64,000 nt of DNA from Ceratopteris richardii. Taxonomy: Eukaryota; Streptophyta; Polypodiopsida; Polypodiales; Pteridaceae. Under the pieces are notes generated by a model. It ran no database searches, was not told the DNA's origin, and saw only the letters and a list, made by a program, of their open reading frames with translations. The stretch is from NCBI GenBank assembly GCA_020310875.1, contig CM035444.1:20756199-20820198 (forward strand), read 5' to 3'. Below are positions 1 through 10,272 of this stretch, piece by piece. How positions within the stretch are numbered: position 1 is the first letter of the stretch; every line of letters begins with the position of its first letter. A program made the position numbers and the translations under genes.

Positions 1-900
1 CAATGAAGAAAAAAGATGATGTAGTCATTGACTTTTGTACAAAAATTATTACTCGAAAGTTGAATGACTGGAATTTCTTGAAGTTCTTACCGGGGGATTG
101 AATGTAAGTGAATTGAGCATTTGGAACATTGGATTTCTTGTCGCATCTCATAGGTGGTGGTTTGGTCAATCTTTGCCTTTTTGAGATGGAGGTCTAGAGT
201 TTAACCTCCGAGCTTGGCATGTAATGAAATTGGAGAGTTCAAACCAGTTGTAATCAAGCTTATCGGTTGTAATCTAGTCCAACCCTTGTGGGAGGTCCCA
301 TGCATACTATGTTTATTCATTGGTTCAATTGTACTTTCGAAGTTAAAGCTGAGTGAAGTAGATGTGTGTCAAACCTCCTTAAAAGAAAACATTGAATTTC
401 TTTTGCTGATGGTCTAGTTGGGGAAAGCCTTTGCCTCTTTAGGCGGGGGCAAAGGTTCAACTTCTTCACCTTTGCTTTGTAGGATACGGAAGGTATCATC
501 GGTATTATACGCTTTCACCTATTGAATTGCTCTTTCAATCAATTTATATAAACGAAAATAAGCTTCAGTCGAACTTCTAAAAAAAATAATTGAATTTGAA
601 AGAGAGAGAGAGAGGGTAGTTGAAGATAACTCAATCGGGCGCTGCAACATCGAATTTCTCATTCAAAGTGAGGCGCAAGGACCACAGAGAGCAGCATGTG
701 CTTTCCGATTCAATCATGACGATGTGTCCTTGGAAGTTGGAAAGCTCAGCAGTTTGCCATCTTTAATCTCAGCGTTGCGACAAACCTTTTTATTACGGAA
801 ATGGAAGATGAAAGGAAACATCGATCAACATCATTCGTATACGAGTCATTCGCAGATGCAATCTTTAATTTCTACAGAGCTCCAACTTATTTCATTAACA
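1..900. other. Unassigned sequence with short GA tract
   Basis: No coding similarity that I recognise on either strand; open frames are short and lack known motifs. A pure GA tract lies at 599-615. It could be a decayed LTR or leader, but I see no TG...CA ends or primer-binding site to support that. Confidence 0.4.
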
Positions 901-952
901 TTCTCTCTCTATATATATATAACTTGAAGCATGTTAGTCGTTTTAATAAAAA

Positions 953-955
<3 letters not shown>

Positions 956-1015
<60 letters not shown>
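956..1015. repeat. (TA)30 microsatellite
   Basis: Sixty bases of uninterrupted TA, with a shorter AT run at about 909-920. The tract directly abuts the truncated Copia-1a RNase H at the codons for the conserved HTKHIEVH motif. The Ile-Tyr repeats it would encode in several frames are artefacts. Confidence 0.97.
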
Positions 1016-1018
<3 letters not shown>

Positions 1019-2115
1019 ATGTGTTTTGTGTGAGCATGGAACACAAGGTTTCTCGCAATTGCCAATGCATTCTGATTGTCAGTGAAGATCGTGGTGGCAA
1101 AAGACTTATCAACACTCAAATCAACCAAAAGGCATCTGAGTCACACATACTCAACAGTCACTGTGAATGCTCCCTATACTTCGCCTCACAACTAGAAGTG
1201 GGCACAGTAGGCTACTTCTTGCTCAACCAAGATATACATGAGCTACCAAGCATGAAGCAAAAACCACTAGTTGACACATGAGTGTCATAGCAACCAACCC
1301 ATTCAAAGTCAAAAAAAACATAGAAATGTGGCGATAGTGATCCCCCCTTGGGATAAAACAATCCAAGTAGCCGAGTACCACTCAAATAGCAAAAGATGTG
1401 CTTAACCTCCTACCAATGCTTGAAACTTAGGCAATGCATAAACCTACTCATCTGAGAGACAACAAACTGAATATCACGCCAATTCATGCATAAGTAAATC
1501 AAGCATCCAACTGCTTTCTGACAGAGAACAACATCAAATGCATCTCCAACATCATGAAGACTCAACCGTAAACCTGTTTCCATAGGAGTGGCAATAAGTT
1601 TGCAATATTCGAGACCAAACACTACAATAATGTGTCAGTATATTTTGTTTGACATAGAGCTATCCACCATCAACTTGCATAAATTGAATGCCCAAATAAT
1701 GATGCAAATGCCCTGAATCTAACATCTCAAATGAGGCATGCAAATCAGCCTTAAAATCAGCAATATGCTTCTCATTGGGACCAGTGAGTAATATGTCATC
1801 AGCATAGACAACATTGATCAGAAGCACATCATTTGCACGCTTAACATATAAGGTGCTCTCAGTTGGATTGTTCTCAAAACCATGTGCAATAAAGTAGGCA
1901 TGTATATTTTCATACCAAGCACATGGTGCTTGCGTCAAACCATATTATCCACAGTTTGTTTTCATGCCCTTTTTCAACCTACACACTTTTTTTTATGCCC
2001 TTTCTGCACAAAACTATGGGGCTGAGCAACATACACTTCTTCGTGTAAGTCACCATTCAAAAATGCACTTTTGATGCCAAAATTGTGTGGCAAAAGCCAT
2101 CTTTTGTTGATCTTC
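1016..2115 (-). pseudogene. Copia-1a 3' pol remnant (RT and RNase H)
   Basis: This is the tail of a Ty1/Copia polyprotein, read right to left. The RT end holds the FLNG-like region near 2070-2050 and the YADDILLTGPNEKH catalytic segment near 1800. The linker and RNase H follow down to VFHAHTKH at 1016. It closely matches Copia-1b at 5300-6330 but is broken by stops and frameshifts. Gag, protease and integrase are absent. The left end is cut by the TA tract and the right end changes to Gypsy sequence near 2115. It keeps an Arg codon (CGG) at 1566-1568 where copies b and d have TGA. Confidence 0.85.
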
Positions 2116-2129
2116 TAGGGTAATGGCTA

Positions 2130-2960
2130 CTTGATTATAAACTATAAACTTCCTTGCCTGGTACACATTCTAGCAAATGCTTAGTTATTGGAAGTGAATA
2201 ATTATCTTGAATAGTGGCATCATTAACTTTCTTCAAGTTAATACATATGCTGAGTCTTCCATTCTTCTTAGGTACAACAACTATGGGGGATATCCAGTCT
2301 GTATACTCAATATCATAGTTAAATCTAGCTTCTACCAACCTATCTATCACTTCTTTTACCTTTACTACATAAGTATCATTATATGTATATGGTTTCTGTT
2401 TCATTTCTTGGGCTTCTAAAGTCGAAGGGATCCTATGGGAATCCATTCCTTTCAAATCCTTGTAAGCAAACACATCCCTATACTCTCTTAGTAGACTTAT
2501 CAATTTTCACTCTTGTTCCTCACTATAGTCGTGTCCTATATATGTGCTTCTTTATTCTCCATCTTCTATAATTACTACAACTTTCTTGGTTTGTTCCCTA
2601 TTGGCATGAGCTTCTCCCATGAGGGCTTCTCTTTTTGCCATTCTAACCATTATTTTTCTATCATCTATTTCATACACTTTGTGTCTACCTACATAGTTAA
2701 CATCAAGTTTTTCTTTCACTCTTCCCCTTCTTGAGTCTGTTTTGGTACTTCAAAAAAGGATTCTTCTTCTTCTTCTTCTTGTGTAAGGGAATTCGTTTTT
2801 TGTTTTTGCTTCTTAAACTTCATGTCTACCTGCATAGTTAACATCAAGTTGTTCTTACACTCTTCCCCTTCCTGAGTCTTAGCTTCTACCAAGTATTATG
2901 CCTTTTGTGCTCTATGGGTGTGTGAGTTTCGTGGATCTTAATTTCTTCCCTAATGAGATC
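2130..2960 (-). pseudogene. GyD: Gypsy RT N-terminal remnant
   Basis: A Ty3/Gypsy reverse transcriptase fragment. It has the pre-RT stretch LLREYRDVFAYKDLKG, then YTYNDTYVVKVKEVIDRL, then WISPIVVVPKKNGRLSICIN, ending near GKEVYSL. Decayed acidic linker codons lie upstream (2504-2960). It is the same family as GyA and GyB, whose RTs align over the same motifs. The YVDD catalytic box and everything downstream are lost at the junction with Copia-1a. It is clearly nonfunctional. Confidence 0.8.
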
Positions 2961-4270
2961 TTTTAAAAGATAGAACTTCTTGTACGGTGGGTCATTTACC
3001 AAAGATGGGAGAATTAAAGTTCCAGGCAAGTCCTTATTCTCGGAGGCCTAAAGTGTAGTTATCAGATAGTAGCATCTATAAAAGTCAGGTTTAGGCAATG
3101 GATCACTGAAATATTCCATAAAACCTGCTCTAGCCCAAATCTGCTTTAACTTTTCTGAGTTTTGAAGTGCTTTAAATTCTCTGGAGAAAAATTGATACTT
3201 GCCCCACTTATGATTGTCAAAAGCCAGCATGGCATAAAAAATAAAGTCTGTATCCGCCTAAGGTCCTGTTAAACCTTGAAACCAATGAGAATTACGGTGA
3301 ACTTTTCGGTGTATCCCTTAGGAGGGTCATCAATCAGCATTGGTCCTGGGAATCCTTGAAATTCTGGTGGTTGTGACGTAGGATGTGGCTCTACCAGTAA
3401 GTTGCCAACATTGACCACAGGTGCACTTGTGCCAGCTTCAGACGGCCCTTCTGTCTGCATGAGGAGTGATGCGAATGTGGAGGAGATCTCCTACAAAAGA
3501 TTAGCACATTAGTATGGAAATTAATCATGATTCCATTAAAGTGAGACTGCAATCCCTTTCCATAACCGATGTGTAACCCGTGTAGCCAAGTGTTGTGAGG
3601 TGGTATATGGAATGATTTTTTGCAAAACTAATGTAGGTCTCTAGACACCTACATGCTTTACATAGTGCATACATTGCTTGATGAGATGTTATTACAAGTG
3701 ATGTTGGGTTAGTGTTGTTGAGTTTATACAAAGTTCAGTTGTGAAAGAATTATTACAAGGGAGTTGGTTATTCGCGATGGGGGTAATGTTAGACAATGGA
3801 TCATGAGGAGGCTTCTGGATACTTTTCGGTATCCATTTCCTAAGGGTTGCTGAGTGGGTGGTATGCGTCTGCTGAGGGACAAAAGGTGATATTGGATGTT
3901 GTGGTGTTGAGGGATGAGGAGATTTCTGAGGGGTATATGTTACAGGGCTTGAGTGTTGAGCTATAATAAACTCATTAGGTACCCATATCTATGTGTGTGT
4001 GGGTCAATTTGTCAGGTACTTCTTGGTGATCCAAATATATCGAAGCTTCATCGAGGTCAAAGAAGGTCGATATGATGTTGAATATTGCCTCTGATTCTAC
4101 TGAAACTCCATCTTATCATTGTTTTCCTTGTTGAAAACTATTGACACTTTCAGCCCTTTTGGCACCCATACTTGTTTCATGCCACTAGCTTTGTGATGCT
4201 GATACTGCTACTTGTTTTATGTCATCTAGTATGGTCGTCGGTTTGGGTTCCTCCATCGTGGGTGACTCCT
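2961..4270 (-). other. Decayed coding remnants of unknown family
   Basis: Minus-strand frames here read like protein but are repeatedly shifted. They include a Pro-rich stretch (about 3780-3950), a segment with KQVWVPKG (about 4150), a stretch ending APVVNVGNLLVEPHP (3269-3460), and SREFKALQNSEKLKQIW (3048-3230). They may be the gag/linker part of the element that supplied GyC, but I cannot assign a domain. No RNA gene or LTR pair was seen. Confidence 0.3.
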
Positions 4271-4864
4271 TCACCGTTGGGGTTGAGAGGTCAGATGGTT
4301 ATCCTGCTTTGGAAAAGAAGTGAGGTCCAACACTTGCGAAACTTGCCCATTAGGAAGTGCAGCATTTTGTACCACAGATCTAGGCCAATCCATAGTAAGT
4401 GTGGAAGGATGGGCACTATAGGGTGTTGTGCCCATTGATCCACTGATGCAGTCCACCTGATCGCTGATGGAAGACTCGGTGAAGATCTCCTGACATCCTT
4501 TTGTTTGGCAACTATCCATCACCAAGCTCTCATGGGTTGACTTTGAAAGGAGCGTGCTTAGCCGAGGAATCTCGTTGAAAATCTTCCGGTCCTCCGTTCT
4601 CCATAGTTCATACGGTCGAGGGTTACAAACCTCAGGTAGAGTGTTGTTAGGGAAGTCAAGTGGTATCACTCGCTGTTGGTCTAAGGTTCCAATCTACAAG
4701 GAGCCTTGTCTAAGATTTAGGTCCATTGAGTGATCGTATAGCCAATCTTGGCCAAGGATTAAGGGTTCTATCAGGTCGTCATCATGGCACACTAGGAGCT
4801 TCACTGTCATGGACACTTTGTGTATGAGGATAGGAAGGTCCACCTCACCCATGTAAGGGGTTTC
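4271..4864 (-). pseudogene. GyC: second half of a retropepsin-like domain
   Basis: Minus strand. The first part (4694-4864) contains GEVDLPILIH, then LIEPLILGQDWLYDHS, the hydrophobic-Leu-Gly-Gln-Asp-Trp-Leu pattern that closes plant retroelement retropepsins. After one stop, an open stretch of about 130 codons follows (4271-4669) with no known domain. The first half, with the active-site DSG, lies across Copia-1b at 10002-10230. The family (Gypsy gag-protease or another retropepsin gene) is not certain, and the fragment is nonfunctional. Confidence 0.6.
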
Positions 4865-4869
4865 CATGC
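4865..4869. repeat. Target-site duplication (left) of Copia-1b
   Basis: CATGC here is repeated at 9997-10001, directly outside the two LTRs. Confidence 0.93.
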
Positions 4870-5099
4870 TGTTGGAGTTAGATGTCTGCGGAAGCACGCA
4901 AACAGCACAAGGAAGAAGAAGAAGCTTGGAGCACAACACACAAGACTGAATGTATTACTAGAGAATGTACAAAGATAAGTAGCCCATTAGGGCAATAGGC
5001 GTATATACAAGCCAGGGGGAGAAAACCTCCTAAAGAGGGAAAAAAGTACCCCGACGGTCCTAGAGTGTTCACACACATCACTACCTAAATATATCAACA
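4870..5099 (-). repeat. 3' LTR of Copia-1b
   Basis: 230 bp with TG...CA ends. A TATATA motif (plus 5010-5017, read on the minus strand as GTATATAC) could serve as TATA box. It pairs with 9767-9996. Confidence 0.95.
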
Positions 5100-5116
5100 A
5101 ATCCCCCCTGGGAGTG
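5100..5116 (-). promoter_or_regulatory. Polypurine tract of Copia-1b
   Basis: On the minus strand the sequence just before the 3' LTR is CCCAGGGGGGATT, the usual position and composition of a plus-strand priming tract. Confidence 0.85.
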
Positions 5117-5133
5117 ATGCGGTGAACAAGGAG

Positions 5134-7325
5134 CTAGCACTCATGTATAAGGAAGTGCCAAGCTATGTGGAAATCACTCCACAAAAGGAAGTAAGCCCAA
5201 AGCTTTGCGGAAAGCTTCAAACTTCTCCCTAGGCAGAGCCTTCGTGAAAAGGTCTGCAATGTTCTCTTGCGTGGGCACATATGCCAAGCTGATCTCCCCA
5301 GCAGAGAACTCTCCCTGACATAGTGATAATGCACCTCAATGTGCTTAGTGCGAGCATGGAACACCGGGTTCCTCGCAACTGCCAATGCGCTCTGACTGTT
5401 AGTGAAGATGGTGGTGGCAGAAGACTGGCCAACACCCAAATCAACCATAAGGCGTCTGAGCCACACACACTCAATAGTCGCTGTGAAAGCTGCCCTATAC
5501 TCAGCCTCACAACTGGAAGTGGCCACAGTAGGCTGCTTCTTGCTCAACCAAGATATACATGAGCTACCAAGCATGAAGCAAAAGCCACTGGTGGACACAC
5601 GAGTGTCATAGCAACCAGCCCAATTTGAGTCAGAAAAAGCATGCAAATCTGGCGGTAGCCGAGTATCACTCAAGTAGCGAAAGATGCGCTTAACCGCCTT
5701 CCAATGCGTGACTCCTGGGCAATGCATAAACCTGCTCATCTGTGAGACAGCAAACTGAATATATGGCCGAGTAATGCATAAGTAAATCAAGCATCCAACA
5801 GCCTGCTAATAGAGAACAGCATCAAATGCATGTCCAGCATCATGAAGACTCAATCATAAACCTATCTCCATAGGAGTGGCAATAGGCTTACAATCTTCAA
5901 GGCCAAAATGCTGCAATAATGTGTCAATATATTTCGTTTGACACAAAGCCATTCCACCATCAACTTGCATAAACCGAATGCCCAAATAGTGACGCAAATG
6001 CCCCAAATCAGACATCTCAAATGAGGCATGCAAATCAGCCTTGAAATCAGCAATATGCTTCTCAATAGGACCAGTGAGCACCATGTCGTCTACATAGACA
6101 ACAATGATCGAAGCACATCATGAGCACGCTTAACGTATAAGGTGCTTTTAGTTGGACTGTTCTCAAAACCATGTGCAATCAGATAGGCATGTATCTTCTC
6201 ATACCAAGCACGTGGTGCTTGCTTTAAACCATATAACGCCTTCTTTAACCTGCACACCTGGTTTTCATGCCCTTTCTGCACAAAGCCACGGGGCTGAAAA
6301 ACATACACTTCTTCATGCAAGTCACCATTCAGAAATGTTGTTTTAATGTCCAACTGATGTACATTCCAACCATGATGGGCTGCAAGTGCACAAATGCTCT
6401 GAACAGTAGTCATACGGCATGTAGGTGCAAAGGTCTCATCAAAATCAATGCCTCTTTCCTGCGCATAACCCTTTGCAACAAGCCTAGCCTTATACCTGTC
6501 AACTCTACCATCAGGTTTACGCTTCAGCTTGTATACCCACTTAGTGCCAATGGCCTTCTTGCCAGGAGGCAAGTCATATAAAGACCATGTACCATTCTTC
6601 ATTATAGCATCATATTCAGATTGCATAGCAGCTATCCAATTTTCTGAATTCTGTGCTTCATCAAAAGAAACGGGCTCATTCTCATCACAGAGACTAGATG
6701 CAGCCATAGCATAGCAATCTGATGCAAAGGAGGCACTATGAGAGCCTGAACGAGTATGATATGACAAAGGTGCATCTAATTTGTTGTCACGCAAAGTCTG
6801 CACCAGCCATTTTGGCATAGTTTTTGCCTGCTCAATATCAGCTCTCTCATCAGCAAGTGCATCATGTAAATCTGCATCAGAAATGGAATGATCTGCATCA
6901 TCATATGAAACCTGCAAAGGCTGAGAAGTTGCCTCATTAGGACCAGCAGTAGACTGTCCACCTGTAAAAAGAGGCATCAAAGTATCATACATGTCTTTGG
7001 AGCTAACAAATGTCTCATTAGTACATGAAAGCAATGGCTGAATAGCATCTTCCACAAAGACAACATCACGGCTAACCAGAATGCATTTAGTCTGTGGATG
7101 ATACAGACGATAGCCTTTACTTTTAGAACTGTACCTAACAAAAATACATTTTACTGCCTTATCATCCAATTTTATGCGATGTTGTTCAGGCACTAATGCA
7201 TATGCCAAACAACCAAAAACACGCAGATGAGCAACAGATGGCTTGCGGTCATGCCAAGCCTCATATGGAGTGATAGACTGCAACGCTTTAGTGGGACACC
7301 TGTTCAGTACATATGTTGCACACAT
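5134..7325 (-). pseudogene. Copia-1b RT and RNase H
   Basis: Reverse transcriptase and RNase H of the Copia polyprotein. The frame 7325-6090 begins at the integrase end (CATYVLNRCPTKALQ). It carries RT motifs KWVYKLKRKPDG, KARLVAKGYAQ, QLDIKTTFLNG and LYGLKQAPRAWYEK. A one-base loss near 6114 (CTTCGATC versus CTTCTGATC in copies c and d) shifts the frame just before the catalytic VYVDDM. The RT tail (6084-5854) ends at a TGA at 5854-5856. RNase H follows, with SDSNWAGCYDT, SCEAEYRA and HARTKHIEVHYHYVRE. A further TAG lies near 5808, and a 33-bp in-frame deletion flanked by CTAC is present relative to copy d. All catalytic motifs are present but the reading frame is broken. Confidence 0.92.
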
Positions 7326-8400
7326 GACAGCCTCAACCAGAAACTATGAGGTAAAGCCTGACTCTTGACCATACACCTCGCCATCTCCATGAGAGACCTG
7401 TTCTTCCGTTCAGCAACTCCATTCTGTTGAGGTGTATACGGCACTGTACACTGGTGTTTTATCCCACGTTCAGCCAGAAATGCATTAAAATCTGAAGACA
7501 TATATTCCCCCCCTCGATCAGAACGGAGGGTGCCCATTTTACATGCTGACAGATTTTCAGCCAAAACCAAAAACTGTTTGAAGCACATGAACACTTCAGA
7601 CTTTGCTTTGAGTGGATATACCCATGCATGCCTGGAAAAATCATCAATGAAAGTCACGAAGTAAAGGTAATTTCCAAAAGAGGGTGTCTGCATAAGACCA
7701 CAGACATCACTATGTACAAGCTGCAATTTCTGTGTAGCCCGAACTGAACCATCTTTTGGAAAGGAAGAACGCTGCATTTTGCCCAAAATACAGCCTTCAC
7801 AAACATGTTTTCTAGGTGCCTCAAGTTTGGGCAAAGAGGACACCATTTCAGATTTTTGCAGGCGTAACAAACTAGCAAAATTCAGATGACCAAAGCGTGC
7901 ATGCCAAAGCTTTGCATCTGACATAGCCTGAGAATCATGAACTGCACATGCCAAATCATTCACAGATCTTTCATAGTCTATGAGCTTATACAGCCCACGA
8001 CATAAAATGCCAGAAGCAATAATCACATCGCCATTTGAGAGATCATGGACTGTACACCTGTCATCAACGAATTTCACAACCAAGCCAATCTTGGCTAATG
8101 CAAAAACTGATAACAGATTCTTTTTTATCCCTGGCACAAATAAAGCATCTAACAAAGTGAAAGAACTACCATCAGTAGTAGTCAGAATGATCTTACCAAC
8201 TCCCATAACAGGATAAGAGGAGTTATTGGCGCATGTGATGGTATTCCCTGTAGGGGTAGGCTCGAGTGAAGAGAAGAAACTGCGCTGCGAGGTAATATGT
8301 TTGGTCGCCCCACTATCAAAGTACCAAACATATGAGTCTACTGTAGACATGCACTGATCATGAGAAGATGGGTCAAAACTGCAGACAGTAGTAAACGCCC
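7304..8400 (-). pseudogene. Copia-1b protease and integrase
   Basis: This is part of a 597-codon open frame (9097-7304). The aspartic protease shows WYFDSGATKHIT with its Asp at residue 261 of that frame. The pre-integrase zinc finger is LWHARFGHLN...CEGCILGK. The integrase core has Asp464 (VHSDV), Asp527 (RSDRGGEY) and Glu563 (NGVAERKNR). The second Asp and the Glu are 35 residues apart, the classical D,D-35-E spacing, so the protease and integrase active sites look intact. The frame runs off near 7336, where TTGAGG appears one base short of the frame that continues at 7325. Copy d has the same spacing at the same place. Confidence 0.92.
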
Positions 8401-9411
8401 ATTCTTCTTCCTGCACAAGATTTGCAGACTCTGATTTTGGTGTAGAGGCCTCTGCAACAACCATTCTAGCCTCTTTCTTCTTTGCCTCTTTAGCAGCCAG
8501 TTTTGGACAGTTCTTTATGATATGATCATTGCCTTTACAGTACTTACAAAACAATTTCTGCTTTTCTGATTTTTTCTCATCTTTGTCTTGGTTCTTTGAA
8601 TGTGCAGCATTTGCAGATTTCTGCTTACTAGTAGAAGAGCTCCATTTTCCTTTGCCCTTCTGACTAGCTAGGAAAGCTTGATCTGCAACTCGCATAATGG
8701 ACTTGTTCTGCCTAGACTGATCTTCCTGCAACAGAACAGAGACTAACTCCTCAAATGATAAGGCATTCGGATTGCCTTTCATCACCAACCGAAGAGTAGA
8801 AGCAAAACTATGATATGAGTCAGGAAGACCATTCAAAATGGTCTGCACAAGTGAGCTATCTGGTATAACCTCATCAGCAGAAATCAATTGTTCCTTCAAA
8901 TCTTTGATCTTAGTTAGGAAACTATCCATAGAATCACCTTCATTCATGTGCTCACTCTCCAACTGTTTTTGGAGATAAGCAACACGAGCCTCATTCCTAG
9001 CTTGGTACAATGTGGTAAGTGTATCCCAAGCATCCCTAGCTGTTCTGCAAGAGCGTATGTGAGGAATAATGGCACGTTTGATAGACAAAGCTATCAATGC
9101 ATGTGCCTGGGCATCTCTGCCATCCCAACGAATCTGCTCTGCAGTAGGTGCAACAAAACAGCAGCACGAACAGGAATCTGCACAATATCATCTTCGACAC
9201 AATCTTCATCAGCTCCAGCACCTCCAGCACCTGTATTTGTAGTACCTGTAGTCGTAGGTGTAACAGGATGTCTTTCAACACCTTGCACAATGTTCCACAG
9301 TCCTTTTGCAACCAATACATGTCGCATCATATAAGCCCATAATGGGTACTTGGTACCATCCAACTTATCCTCAACAGCTAACATACGGAATACATCACTG
9401 CTTTCAGCCAT
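8401..9411 (-). pseudogene. Copia-1b gag with zinc knuckle
   Basis: The capsid/nucleocapsid part of the polyprotein. The start ATG at 9411 gives MAESSDVFRM, an N-terminus shared with copy d. The body is a UBN2-type Copia gag, with AWDTLTTLYQARNEARV and LPDSYHSFASTL. The CCHC knuckle CKYCKGNDHIIKNC is residues 184-197 of the downstream frame, preceded by a Lys/Ser-rich linker. A run of four A (plus 9155-9158) is one base shorter than the matching run of five in copy d and shifts the frame after IPVRAAV. Otherwise the gag is full length. Confidence 0.9.
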
Positions 9412-9752
9412 GACCGGTGACTAAAATACCTTGATGTAGAAAATTGACTGTATCTCAAAAAGTTGAACGGAACTGCCCAGACGAGTTCTGCTAGACCTGT
9501 AGCAGACTTTGAGACGCTTAAATTGGCGAACAGAAACTGGTATATACCTTTGGCACAAAAGGAAGAAATAGCCTGCACAAGCACTGCGATAGTGCGTTCG
9601 GAGGCCGAAACGAGCTCAGATCGCGATTTCGGCACCACACAGCAAAGTTGTTTTGATCTCGGAAACACCTTGAGTATGCTCACCAAATTTTGTGCGAATC
9701 TGAGACTACAAACGGAGGAGTGTCGACGGCGCCCTAGAAGAAGCGACGACCT
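9412..9752 (-). other. Copia-1b untranslated leader
   Basis: About 340 bp between the primer-binding site and the gag ATG. Open frames here run on through the LTR and are not plausible genes. The equivalent leader in copy d (51840-52180) is similar. Confidence 0.7.
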
Positions 9753-9764
9753 GCTCTGATACCA
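9753..9764 (-). promoter_or_regulatory. Primer-binding site of Copia-1b (tRNA-iMet)
   Basis: On the minus strand, TGGTATCAGAGC follows the 5' LTR after two bases. This is the sequence complementary to the 3' end of plant initiator-Met tRNA used by most plant Copia elements. Confidence 0.95.
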
Positions 9765-9766
9765 AT

Positions 9767-9996
9767 TGTTGGAGTTAGACGTCTGCGGAAGCACGCGAAC
9801 AGCACAAGGAAGAAGAAGAAGCTTGGAGCACAACACACAAGACTGAATGTATTACTAGAGAATGTACAAAGATAAGTAGCCCATTAGGGCAATAGGCGTA
9901 TATACAAGCCGAGGGAAGAAAACCTCCTAAAGAGGGAAAAAAGTGCCCCGACGGTCCTAGAGTGTTCACACACATCACTACCTAAATATATCAACA
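9767..9996 (-). repeat. 5' LTR of Copia-1b
   Basis: 230 bp with TG...CA ends. It is about 97.4% identical to 4870-5099 by manual comparison (6 transitions). Confidence 0.95.
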
Positions 9997-10001
9997 CATG
10001 C
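9997..10001. repeat. Target-site duplication (right) of Copia-1b
   Basis: CATGC, identical to 4865-4869. Confidence 0.93.
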
Positions 10002-10230
10002 CCCCTAGCCCTATGAGGTATGCCTCAATTGGCCGCATTTCTATTCCTGAGTCCTTATAGTGGGACCATCTAATTGCACTAGTCGTAATACCTGAATCGA
10101 TTAAAGCCTTCAGCTCATGGCAAGGGTTGACGTGCTCTAACCTAACTCTAATAAATGGTCTCCTATCCACTATGCTAGGATGAGTGATCGACTTTTCTTG
10201 ACACATGGCCATGGGGTATCTTGGTGTTGT
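10002..10230 (-). pseudogene. GyC: first half of a retropepsin-like domain
   Basis: Minus strand. RPFIRVRLEHVNPCHEL is followed by KALIDSGITTSAI, the active-site Asp-Ser-Gly of a retropepsin, then EMRPIEAYLIGLGG up to the Copia-1b insertion point. The other half is at 4271-4864; across the insertion the frame is off by one in a G run. This fragment lies in the same frame as the end of the GyA integrase, separated by a single stop at 10273. GyA has its own protease elsewhere, so this is more likely a different element joined to a truncated GyA than part of it. Confidence 0.65.
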
Positions 10231-10272
10231 TTCCAGATGGTTATAATGTTCTCTTCCTAGTCCTTGTCTTCT

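Larger units (their letters stand above)
4870..9996 (-). mobile_element. Copia-1b, full-length LTR retrotransposon
   Basis: A 5,127-bp Ty1/Copia element on the minus strand. It has 230-bp LTRs with TGTTG...CAACA ends, a 5-bp duplication CATGC, an initiator-Met tRNA primer-binding site inside the right LTR and a G-rich polypurine tract inside the left LTR. The domain order is gag, protease, integrase, RT, RNase H, as in Copia. By eye the LTRs differ at 6 of 230 positions, all transitions (about 97.4% identity), so this is the youngest dated insertion in the window. The polyprotein carries three single-base frameshifts, two stops and a 33-bp in-frame deletion, so this copy could not move on its own as written. 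Confidence 0.95.

Noticed and set aside
901..1128. Small proteins with long Ile-Tyr runs
   Set aside because: They are translations of the TA microsatellite in several frames.
4172..4438. Plus-strand 88-codon open frame
   Set aside because: It lies antisense to the GyC tail and has no recognisable feature.
8948..9342. Plus-strand open frames across Copia-1b gag (also 7980-8216 and 6152-6581)
   Set aside because: They are antisense shadows of the gag-pol frame and show no motifs.
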